This document shows positions 34,150 through 41,632 of a stretch of DNA of 54,076 nucleotides, piece after piece. The stretch lies in NCBI RefSeq assembly GCF_004402235.1, contig NZ_SOFS01000008.1, forward strand, positions 1-54,076, read 5' to 3'. The translations under genes were made by a program, and so were the position numbers. How positions within the stretch are numbered: the first letter of the stretch is position 1; each line of letters opens with the position of its first letter. This DNA comes from Cryobacterium glucosi (GTDB lineage: Bacteria; Actinomycetota; Actinomycetes; Actinomycetales; Microbacteriaceae). Below the pieces are notes generated by a model, which saw nothing but the letters and a program-made list of their open reading frames with translations, searched no databases and was not told where the DNA came from.

Positions 34150-35394
34150 TCAGCCGTCGCGCTGGACGCGGGCAGCGGCCGACGTGCCGCCGGCACCGGA
34201 CTTTCCGCGGAAGAATCGGCGCGGCGGCGGGCTCGGGGCGACGGCGACGGGGTGGTCCCAGACGCGCACGATCGACCACGCGACGGCGACGAGCGGCACC
34301 GCGAGCACCGCGCCGGCGATGCCGCCGAGCACGGTGCCCGCCGTGAGGGCGACGAGGATCACGAGGGGGTGCAGCTTGAGTGCGCCGGCCATCACGATCG
34401 GGTTCAGCAGGTCGCCTTCGAGCTGGTTGACCACGACGACGATGACCACGACGATGAGAGCGACGATCGGCCCGTTGAAGACGAGGGCGACGAGCGCGGC
34501 GAGGATCCCGGCGATCGTCGCGCCGATCAAGGGGATGAATGCTGTGAGGAAGACGATCGCCGCGAGCGGCAGGGCGAGCGGCACCTGCAGGATGGCCAGG
34601 CTCGCACCGATGACGACGCCGTCGAAGAGCGCGATGGTCGCGGTCCCGCGCACGTACTGTCCGAGGACCGTCGGTGCGGTCGTGCCGATGCGGCGGGCGC
34701 GCGCGAGGGCGGAGCCGCGCAACGGCGTCAGGAAGAAGGCCCAGATCGACGCGGCGTCCTTGAGGAAGAAGAACAGGATGACGACGACGAGGGCGGCTCC
34801 GGTGAGCACCTCGGCCGCGGCGGACACCCCGGCGAGTGCGCCGCTGCCGAACTCGGCACTCGTCACGAAGCCGATCACGGCGTTCCTGGCGGCCTCGAAT
34901 TGGGTGGCATCGAGCGACAGCGGGCCGGTCGTCAGGTAGCCCTGCAACTGGTCGAGGCCGTCGGAGGCCGCGGTGACGAGCTCGGACCACTGGTTGCGCA
35001 CGGCGAAGACGATCAGGGTCACGATGCCCCCGAGCACGACGACCCCGCCGAGCAGGGTGAGCCAGGTCGCCAGCGTTCGCGGCACTCCACGGGCGCGCAG
35101 CCAGCGCACGAGTGGGCTGAGCGCCGCCGCCAGGATGAGCGCGACGAGCGTGGGGATCACGACGAGTTTGAGCTGCACGAGGGCGAACACCACGCCGATT
35201 CCCAGCACGATCACGACGATCAGCTGGGCGCTGCGGATGCTCAGCCACCCCAGCCGGTCGACGAGCAGCGACTTCAGGGTGCTGTCCCTGGCACCAGAGT
35301 GCTCGGACCCGGCGGACTCAGCCGGAGTCTGCCGTGGTGTCTGCCGTTGTGCCTGCTGAGGGGTTCGCTCGGGCTTCGCTCGCATGCGTCCCAT
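34150..35394 (-). CDS. AI-2E family transporter/permease
   Basis: 414 aa with about eight membrane helices. LVALILAAALSPLVRWLRARGVPRTLATWL at the N-terminal third and PLIGATIAGILAALVAL, NQLEGDLLNPIVMAGALKLHP and AGTVLGGIAGAVLAVPLVAV near the C-terminus are the family signature. Members export autoinducer-2 or act as Na+/H+ exchangers; which is not known here. Arg/Gln-rich N-terminal and basic C-terminal tails flank it. Start 35394 or 35385; a longer frame to 35496 overlaps repeat C and is not favoured. Confidence 0.87.
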   Translation of the reverse strand: MGRMRAKPERTPQQAQRQTPRQTPAESAGSEHSGARDSTLKSLLVDRLGWLSIRSAQLIVVIVLGIGVVFALVQLKLVVIPTLVALILAAALSPLVRWLRARGVPRTLATWLTLLGGVVVLGGIVTLIVFAVRNQWSELVTAASDGLDQLQGYLTTGPLSLDATQFEAARNAVIGFVTSAEFGSGALAGVSAAAEVLTGAALVVVILFFFLKDAASIWAFFLTPLRGSALARARRIGTTAPTVLGQYVRGTATIALFDGVVIGASLAILQVPLALPLAAIVFLTAFIPLIGATIAGILAALVALVFNGPIVALIVVVIVVVVNQLEGDLLNPIVMAGALKLHPLVILVALTAGTVLGGIAGAVLAVPLVAVAWSIVRVWDHPVAVAPSPPPRRFFRGKSGAGGTSAAARVQRDG

Positions 35395-35431
35395 GGTAGG
35401 CCGGGTCGGGCCGCCGTCCCCGAACCTCACC

Positions 35432-35509
35432 AATTCGACGGAGTTTTTGAGTTTCACACCTGTGGGAGGCACATTTTCGGGGTGTTCAGCCCACAATCTC
35501 CGTCGAATT
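35432..35509. repeat. long inverted repeat C overlapping a coding end
   Basis: AATTCGACGGAG (35432-35443) and CTCCGTCGAATT (35498-35509) are perfect 12-bp arms. The right arm codes for the last residues (NSTEI) of the FAD subunit gene, whose stop is at 35486. The loop contains TGTGGG/CCCACA (35461-35466 and 35490-35495). It sits in the tandem gap between that gene and the AI-2E gene. Confidence 0.8.
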
Positions 35510-37318
35510 CGTCAGGGCGAAACGCTCAAGGACCTCGCCGATTCGGCCTCTGCACCCGCCGCAGCCGGTTCCGGCGCGGGTGGCCGAGCCGATGCAGGCG
35601 ACGTCGGTGTTTCCGGCCGCCGCTGACGCGGTGATCGCGCCGACCGTGACCCCGTTGCACCAGCAGACCGTCGCGTCGGGGGCGAAGGCGTCGCCGCCGC
35701 CCGCCGGGTCGACGTCGGGGCCGTCGTAGCGCAGCAGCAGCGAACGGTCGGCGGGCAGTTCGCTGCCGCGCTCGAAGAGCAGGGCGAGTTCGGCACCGGT
35801 GCGCGGCATCCCGACGCAGATGAAGCCGGTGAGGATGCCGCCGCGCGTGACCATCTTCACGTAGCGGCCGTGCTCGGGGTCTGACCACTGCGACACGCCC
35901 AGGCGCGGCGCGGTCGCGCCCGGTGCCGCCGCGCAGTCCCTGCCGTGAACGGGCTCGGCGGCCCCGTGGCCGTCGTCCGGGTGCGCAGGGTCGATGTCCC
36001 AGGGGTCAGCGCTCGTGTCGCCGGCGGCGACGACGTCGATGCCCTCCGCCTTGAGCATGACGACGCCGTGCGCCTGCACGGCGAGCGCCGGCCCGAAATC
36101 GGCGGGAGCAGCCACATCGGCGGCGGCAGTCGCAGGAGAAGTGACTGCCCCAGCCCGGGCATCGTGCTCGATTTCCGCGGCGAAGCGGGCGGCGAGCCAG
36201 TCGGCCTGGCGCCAGCCGGGTCCGATCAGGCCGGTGGGCCCTCCGGCAGGCGTGGCCGTGGAGGCGCCGGGGGCCGGCCGGGGGGCGACGTGCGCACAGT
36301 CGCCGATCGCGAAGACGGCGGGGTCCGTCCAGCTCCGCAGGGACTCGTCGACGAGGATGCCCGTCGACACGCTGAGGCCGGCGAGGCCGGCGAGTTCGGT
36401 GCGGGCGCCGATGCCGCAGCTGAGCACGAGCAGGTCCCCGGGGATCTGCTTGCCGTCGGCGCAGATGAGTGCGTCGAAGCGGTCGTGGCCGTCGGCGTCG
36501 ACGGTGAAGAGAATGCTCTCGGCCCTGGCGTGGCTGACCATGGTGACGCCGGCCCTGCGGGCGCTGCGGGCGAGCACCGTTCCGCCGCCACGGTCGAGAT
36601 TGCGGTTCAGCGGGATGTCGGCGTGGTAGACGACGCAGACGTCGCTCCCGGCCTGGGCCGCGGCAAGCGCGAACTCCATGCCGAGCACCCCGGCGCCGAG
36701 CACGACGATCCGGCCTCCGGAGCGGACGGTCTCGAGCACCGTCGCCGCGTCGTCGAGGTCGCGGAGCGCGGTGACCCCGCGCGGCAACGGCGCGTCGGCG
36801 GTGTCGAGTGCACCGGCATCCGTCGGCGGGCGCATCAGGGTGCGGCGCAGCCGGGTCACCCCGTCGAGGGTCGGGACGTTGGCCCGGGCACCGGTCGCAA
36901 GCACGAGCCGGTCGTAGCCGAGGTCCGTGCCGTCGCCGAGGGTCACCGTGCGTCGCACCCGGTTGATCCGGGTGACGATCTCGCCGGTGCGGATGTCGAC
37001 GCCCGCCGCCCTGGCCGCGTCGGTGTCCGTCACCTCGAGGGTGTCCCGGTCGGAGCGGCCGACGGCGTAGTCGGCAATGAGCACCCGGTTGTAGGCGTCC
37101 GCCGACTCCGCTCCGACGACGGTCAGGGTGGCGAGGCCGGCCCGCACGACCGGGAGCAGCTCCTCGACGAGGCGGGCCCCGACCGGGCCGTAGCCGACGA
37201 GGACGATCCGGCTCGGCGCCGGGGAAGCGGGAACGGCTGCGGGAACGGCAGCGGGAACGGCAGCGGGAACGGCAGCGGGAACGCTCCCGACGGGTGCTGC
37301 GGGGATCGGCTCAGGCAT
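35486..37318 (-). CDS. NirB-like FAD/[2Fe-2S] electron-transfer subunit of nitrate assimilation
   Basis: 610 aa. VLVGYGPVGARLVEELLPV is an FAD dinucleotide fold, IVVLGAGVLGMEFALAAA the NAD fold, and ILVDESLRSWTDPAVFAIGDCAHV closes the FAD site. It lacks the siroheme domain of NirB. After a linker the C-terminus has a NirB-like small domain and a BFD-type [2Fe-2S] module: CWCNGV and GTGCGGCRGR. It probably delivers NAD(P)H electrons to the nitrate reductase encoded immediately upstream (overlap of 8 bases). The N-terminus has a VPAA repeat from 12-bp tandem DNA. Start 37318 or 37324. Confidence 0.87.
   Translation of the reverse strand: MPEPIPAAPVGSVPAAVPAAVPAAVPAAVPASPAPSRIVLVGYGPVGARLVEELLPVVRAGLATLTVVGAESADAYNRVLIADYAVGRSDRDTLEVTDTDAARAAGVDIRTGEIVTRINRVRRTVTLGDGTDLGYDRLVLATGARANVPTLDGVTRLRRTLMRPPTDAGALDTADAPLPRGVTALRDLDDAATVLETVRSGGRIVVLGAGVLGMEFALAAAQAGSDVCVVYHADIPLNRNLDRGGGTVLARSARRAGVTMVSHARAESILFTVDADGHDRFDALICADGKQIPGDLLVLSCGIGARTELAGLAGLSVSTGILVDESLRSWTDPAVFAIGDCAHVAPRPAPGASTATPAGGPTGLIGPGWRQADWLAARFAAEIEHDARAGAVTSPATAAADVAAPADFGPALAVQAHGVVMLKAEGIDVVAAGDTSADPWDIDPAHPDDGHGAAEPVHGRDCAAAPGATAPRLGVSQWSDPEHGRYVKMVTRGGILTGFICVGMPRTGAELALLFERGSELPADRSLLLRYDGPDVDPAGGGDAFAPDATVCWCNGVTVGAITASAAAGNTDVACIGSATRAGTGCGGCRGRIGEVLERFALTNSTEIVG
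37227..37286. repeat. 12-bp tandem repeat coding for VPAA
   Basis: Units of GCGGGAACGGCA/T start at 37227, 37239, 37251, 37263 and 37275 (the last one partial). The length is a multiple of three, so copy changes alter the number of VPAA blocks near the N-terminus of the FAD subunit without a frameshift. Confidence 0.9.
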
Positions 37319-39533
37319 GGGCATCCGTTCGAATCGACGGGACGGAAACGGGACCGGCAGGCCCGGACCCCGGTGTCCGCACGAGCGCGCGCACCCGCAC
37401 GGTCGTGCGCTTGAATTCCGGCATGCCCGAGACGGGGTCGGTGGCCCCGAGGGTGAGCAGGTTCGCGCGCTGGGCACCGGGGAAATGGAACGGCAGGAAC
37501 ACGGTGTCTGGGCGGATGCCGCCGGTCACCTCGGCGACACAGGTCACGGTTCCCTGCATGTTGCCGACCTCGACCTCGCCACCGTCGACGAGACCGAGTC
37601 GGGCCGCGGTCGCCGGGTGCACCTGGAGCCTGGCCTGAGGCTGGGCCTGGTGCAGCTCGGGGACCCGGCGGGTCTGGGCCCCCGACTGGTAGTGCTCGAG
37701 GAGCCGGCCGGTGATGAGCGTGACCGTACCGTCCCGTTGGGCCGGCGCATCCGTCACCCTCGCGTGCACGGCGACGATGCGCGCGCGGCCGTCTGCGTGC
37801 GCAAAACGGTCGAGGAAGAGCCGCGGGGTTCCGGTCGACCCGACCGGGTACGGCCAGTATGCGGCCTCCCCCGTGTCGAGCAGCCCGTAGCTCAGTCCGG
37901 AATAGTCGGCCAGGCCGCCCGCGCTCGCGAGGCAGAGCTCGTCGAACACCTCGGCCGGGTCGGCGCTGAAGGTGCCGGCGGAGCCGAGCCGGCGCGCGAG
38001 TTCCTGGAAGATCCAGAGTTCGCTCCGCACCCCGTCCGGCGCGCCGATCGCGGTACGGCGGCGGATGACCCTGCCCTCGAGCGAGGTCATCGTGCCGTCC
38101 TCCTCCGCCCACTGGGTGACCGGCAGCACGACGTCGGCGAAGCGCGCGGTCTCGGAGAAGAAGAAGTCGCAGACCACGAGGAAATCGAGAGCCTCGAGGC
38201 CGGCACGCACCCGGTTGGAGTCCGGGGCGGACACGACGACGTTCGAGCCGTGCACGAGCAGGCAGCGGACGCCGCCGGACACGCCGAGCGAGTCGAGCAG
38301 CTCGATCGCGGGCACGCCGGCCCCCGGCAGGCTCTCGGGCGTGACGCCCCAGACGCCGGCGACGTGGGCGCGGGCGGCCGGGTCGGTGATCTTGCGGTAG
38401 CCGGGGAGCTGGTCGCACTTCTGGCCGTGCTCGCGACCGCCCTGGCCGTTGCCCTGCCCGGTCAGGGTTCCATAGCCGGAATGGCGGGTGCCGACGAGGC
38501 CGAGCACGAGGGCGAGGTTGATCGCGGCGGTCGCGGTGTCCGTGCCGTCGACGTGCTGCTCGACGCCGCGCCCGGTGAGGATGTATGTGCCCGATCCGGC
38601 CGCGAGCCGGCGGGCGAGCTCGCGCAGCTGCGGCACCGGAACGCCGGTGAGCTGCTGCACCCGTTCGGGCCACCACCGGGAGACGCTGCGGCGGAGGGCC
38701 TCGAAGCCGACCGTGCGCCGTTCGAGGTAGTCGGTATCGATGAGGCGTTCGGTGATGACGATGTTGGTCAGGCCGAGCAGGAGCACGAGGTCGCTGCCGG
38801 GCGTCGGCTGGACGTGCATGCCACCGCCGTCCTCGGTGAGGCGCGCGGTCGCCGAGCGACGCGGGTCGACGACGATCAGGCCGCCGGCGCTCCGGGCGCC
38901 CTCGAGATGACCGATGAACGGCGGCATGGTCTGCGCGACGTTGGAGCCGAGGATGAGGATGGTGTCCGCCGCGTCGAGGTCCTCGACCGGGAACGGCAAT
39001 CCCCGGTCTACGCCGAAGGCACGGTTGCCCGCTGCCGCGGCCGAGGACATGCAGAACCGGCCGTTGTAGTCGATCCGGGAAGAGCCGAGCGCGACCCGGG
39101 TGAACTTGCCCAGCTGGTAGGCCTTCTCGTTGGTCAGCCCGCCGCCGCCGAACACCCCGACCGAGTCGGCGCCGTGCCGCGCCCGGCTCCCGGCGAGCCG
39201 CTCGGCCACGAGGTCGAGCGCCTCCGCCCAGCTCGCCGGGGCGAAGCCGCCGTCCGGTTGCCGGAGCATCGGGGTCAGGATCCGTTCCGGGGATGTGAGC
39301 AGTTCCGCGGAGGTCCAGCCCTTCTTGCACAGGCCGCCCCGGTTGGTGGGGAACGCCCGGCCGGCGACGGTCAGACCGGGCCGCGCCGCGGTATCCGTGC
39401 CAGCACCGGCACCACCCGACTGCATGCCGATCTCGGCATACGTCGGTGTCAGGGTCATCGCGCACTGCAGCGCACAGTATGGGCAGTGCGTGTCGACGCC
39501 CGGGCGGGCGGCGGATGCGAGGGGTGCGGTCAC
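37311..39533 (-). CDS. nasA: assimilatory nitrate reductase catalytic subunit (molybdopterin)
   Basis: 740 aa. An N-terminal [4Fe-4S] site, CPYCALQC (Cys17, Cys20, Cys24) and Cys69-Lys (GGLCKKGW), is followed by MGD-binding regions: DYNGRFCMSS (the Mo-ligating Cys), LILGSNVAQTMP, VVDPRRSAT, GRGVEQH and GQGNGQGGREHG. It reduces nitrate to nitrite in the cytoplasm. NapA/NasA type, with no Tat signal. GTG 39533 follows AGGAG with 5-base spacing. It lies between the transporter and the FAD subunit in the same operon. Confidence 0.93.
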   Translation of the reverse strand: MTAPLASAARPGVDTHCPYCALQCAMTLTPTYAEIGMQSGGAGAGTDTAARPGLTVAGRAFPTNRGGLCKKGWTSAELLTSPERILTPMLRQPDGGFAPASWAEALDLVAERLAGSRARHGADSVGVFGGGGLTNEKAYQLGKFTRVALGSSRIDYNGRFCMSSAAAAGNRAFGVDRGLPFPVEDLDAADTILILGSNVAQTMPPFIGHLEGARSAGGLIVVDPRRSATARLTEDGGGMHVQPTPGSDLVLLLGLTNIVITERLIDTDYLERRTVGFEALRRSVSRWWPERVQQLTGVPVPQLRELARRLAAGSGTYILTGRGVEQHVDGTDTATAAINLALVLGLVGTRHSGYGTLTGQGNGQGGREHGQKCDQLPGYRKITDPAARAHVAGVWGVTPESLPGAGVPAIELLDSLGVSGGVRCLLVHGSNVVVSAPDSNRVRAGLEALDFLVVCDFFFSETARFADVVLPVTQWAEEDGTMTSLEGRVIRRRTAIGAPDGVRSELWIFQELARRLGSAGTFSADPAEVFDELCLASAGGLADYSGLSYGLLDTGEAAYWPYPVGSTGTPRLFLDRFAHADGRARIVAVHARVTDAPAQRDGTVTLITGRLLEHYQSGAQTRRVPELHQAQPQARLQVHPATAARLGLVDGGEVEVGNMQGTVTCVAEVTGGIRPDTVFLPFHFPGAQRANLLTLGATDPVSGMPEFKRTTVRVRALVRTPGSGPAGPVSVPSIRTDAHA

Positions 39534-39584
39534 GGGGTCTCCTGTTGCTGGTGGCGTCGGTGATGGCGCGGGAACGGGCGCGCG

Positions 39585-40982
39585 CTAGATGCGCTGCCCG
39601 GCCACGGAGGAGCCGCGGCGGAGGTAGAAGAACGCGGTGACGGCCATCATCACGAGGTAGGCGCCGATGAAACCGTAGATCGCGCCGGTGTAGCTGCCGG
39701 TCGCGATCTTCGAGTTGCCGAGGACCTGGGGAATGATGAATCCGCCGTATGCGCCGATCGCGGAGATGAGGCCGAGGGCTGCTGCGGTCTTCCGCTGGGT
39801 GCTCACGTCGCCCGAGTTGGTGTGGGCGTCGCTGACGCCGCTGCGGGCGGCGAAGACGCTCGGGATCATCCGGTACGTCGACCCGTTGCCGACACCGGTC
39901 GCGACGAAGATGAGCAGGAAGCTCGCGAGGAACAGCCAGAAGTTGCCGAGGGAGAGCACCGCGATCACGAGCAGCGCGCCGAGGGCCATCACGCCGAAGG
40001 CCGCGATCGTGACGCGGGCTCCGCCGAAACGGTCGGCGAGCTTGCCGCCGGCCGGGCGGGCGAGGGAACCGACGAGGGCGCCGAGGAAGGCGAGGGAGAT
40101 CGACGCGGCCATGATGTGGAAGGTCGAGTATGCCGGGAACTGGTCGGCGATGAGCTTCGGGAAGACGCTCGCGAAGCCGATGAAGGAGCCGAAGGTGCCG
40201 ATGTAGAGCAGGGCGAGGATCCAGAGGTGCGGTTCGCGGAGCGCGGCGAGCGAACCGGCGAAGTCGGCCTTGGCGCTCGACAGGTTGTCCATGTGCTTCC
40301 AGGCGCCCCACATCGCGACGAGGATGAACGGCACCCAGAACCAGCCGGCGAGCGAGAGGTTGAGTGTTCCGGCGGCACCGATGGTGATCACGATCGGGAC
40401 GACGAGCTGGGCGACGGCGGCACCGAGGTTGCCTCCCGCCGCGTTGAGTCCGAGGGCCCAGCCCTTCTGGCTCTGCGGGTAGAAGTAGGTGATGTTGGAC
40501 ATCGAGCTTGCGAAGTTGCCGCCGCCGAGGCCGGCGAGAGCAGCCACGAAGAGCATCACCGGGAACGGGGTGGCCGGGTTGCCGACGCAGATCCCGAGGG
40601 CGATCGACGGGATCAGGAGCAGGCCGGCGGAGATGATGGTCCAGTTGCGGCCGCCGAAGCGGGCCACCATGAACGTGTATGGGAAGCGGAGCGTCGCACC
40701 GACGAGGCTCGGCATCGAGATGAGCCAGAAGATCTGGCCGGTGTCGAAGGTGAAGCCGGCCTTGGGCAGCTGCACGACGACGATGCTCCAGAGCTGCCAG
40801 ATCACGAAGCCGAGGAATTCGGCGAAGATCGACCACTTCAGGTTGCGGGAGGCGATGGCCTTGCCGCCGTCGTTCCACTGGGTGGTGTCTTCGGCGTTCC
40901 AGTTGTCGATCCATCGGCCGGGGCGGTGGACGAGGCTCGGGCCGGTGCGGAGACCGGTTGTGGGGGTATCGACTGCAGTCAT
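39585..40982 (-). CDS. narK: NarK/NasA-family nitrate/nitrite transporter (MFS)
   Basis: 465 aa, 12 membrane helices. The nitrate signature is present twice: GLGGGNFASSMSNITYFYPQ and the second-half GVGNGSTYRMIPSVFA. LRFPYTFMVARFGGRNW contains the substrate-binding Arg. It imports nitrate, probably with H+ or nitrite exchange, for the reductases of this island. ATG 40982 is preceded by GAGGAG with 6-base spacing. Confidence 0.95.
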   Translation of the reverse strand: MTAVDTPTTGLRTGPSLVHRPGRWIDNWNAEDTTQWNDGGKAIASRNLKWSIFAEFLGFVIWQLWSIVVVQLPKAGFTFDTGQIFWLISMPSLVGATLRFPYTFMVARFGGRNWTIISAGLLLIPSIALGICVGNPATPFPVMLFVAALAGLGGGNFASSMSNITYFYPQSQKGWALGLNAAGGNLGAAVAQLVVPIVITIGAAGTLNLSLAGWFWVPFILVAMWGAWKHMDNLSSAKADFAGSLAALREPHLWILALLYIGTFGSFIGFASVFPKLIADQFPAYSTFHIMAASISLAFLGALVGSLARPAGGKLADRFGGARVTIAAFGVMALGALLVIAVLSLGNFWLFLASFLLIFVATGVGNGSTYRMIPSVFAARSGVSDAHTNSGDVSTQRKTAAALGLISAIGAYGGFIIPQVLGNSKIATGSYTGAIYGFIGAYLVMMAVTAFFYLRRGSSVAGQRI

Positions 40983-41063
40983 GGTGTTCTCCTCGGGAGG
41001 GGTGTGCAGGGGACGGACAGGGGAAGATCGGGGAAAGAGTCAGGGGAAACGTCGGGGGAAACG

Positions 41064-41408
41064 TCAGGCGGCTTCGGAGAGGTGCACATGCACCTCGCCG
41101 TCCTCGACCCTGACCGGATAGGTGCGCAGCGAGTACTCGGCGGTGGTGAAGCATTCGCCGGTCTCGAGGTCGTAGACCTGCTTGTGCAGGGGCGAGGCGA
41201 TGGTGAACCGGTCACCGCGCGAGCCGACGATGCCGCGGCTCATCACGAACGACCCGGTTGCGGGGTCACGGTTGTCGACGGCGTAGAGGCCGCCGTTCGG
41301 AAGCAGCAGGATGGCGAGCTGCTCATCGCCGACGAGGGCGGCTTCGCCCCAGAGCGGCTCGAGTTCGTCGAGGGAACAGACGCGGATCCAGGTGCCGGGG
41401 TGGTTCAC
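41064..41408 (-). CDS. nirD: nitrite reductase small subunit NirD
   Basis: 114 aa Rieske-fold protein. WIRVCSLDELEP, AVDNRDPATGSFVMSRGIVG and SPLHKQVYDLETGEC are typical. The Cys/His ligands of a true [2Fe-2S] Rieske site are replaced (NRDP, SPLHKQ), as in E. coli NirD, so it is a structural partner of NirB. It is divergent from nirB instead of following it, and heads the transporter-nitrate reductase operon. Confidence 0.92.
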   Translation of the reverse strand: MNHPGTWIRVCSLDELEPLWGEAALVGDEQLAILLLPNGGLYAVDNRDPATGSFVMSRGIVGSRGDRFTIASPLHKQVYDLETGECFTTAEYSLRTYPVRVEDGEVHVHLSEAA

Positions 41409-41425
41409 GAGTGATCCCGCTTTCT

Positions 41426-41546
41426 GTGAGGTATGCCTGCCGGGTGGGCGATTCCCTCACGCTAAATCGGCCACGTTTCGCGGGTCCGCGCCGGACGCGT
41501 CGAATGCGTAAAGAAGTCCTCACCCTCCCCGGGCGGGCCGGTGAGG
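41426..41546. promoter_or_regulatory. alternating GTGAGG/CCTCAC half-sites in the nirD-nirB region
   Basis: GTGAGG 41426-41431 and CCTCAC 41455-41460 form one inverted pair; CCTCACC 41518-41524 and GGTGAGG 41540-41546 form a second, tighter pair. They lie between the two divergent genes. The bound factor is unknown; the HemD-like winged-helix regulator at the end of the plus-strand operon is a candidate. Confidence 0.45.
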
Positions 41547-41551
41547 TCCCG

Positions 41552-41588
41552 GTCACACCTTGTTACATGGGCGCAACCGAGGGGAAAC
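41552..41588 (+). promoter_or_regulatory. GlnR-type operator upstream of nirB
   Basis: GTTAC (41562-41566), GCAAC (41573-41577) and GAAAC (41584-41588) are spaced exactly 6 bases apart, and GTCAC (41552-41556) precedes them with a 5-base gap. This matches the a-site/b-site pattern of actinobacterial GlnR boxes (GTnAC-n6-GnAAC). Its position about 45 bases before the nirB ATG suits nitrogen control of nitrate assimilation. Confidence 0.65.
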
Positions 41589-41632
41589 GCGGCCCTTTTA
41601 GGCTGGCAGCACCACCTACGGAAGGCTCCGCC

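Noticed and set aside
37227..37286. CRISPR-like short repeats
   Set aside because: The units are contiguous, without spacers, and lie in coding frame.
37123..41154. A 1,343-codon minus-strand frame across narK-nasA
   Set aside because: It is an out-of-frame shadow of nasA and narK, Arg/Pro/His-rich, without motifs.
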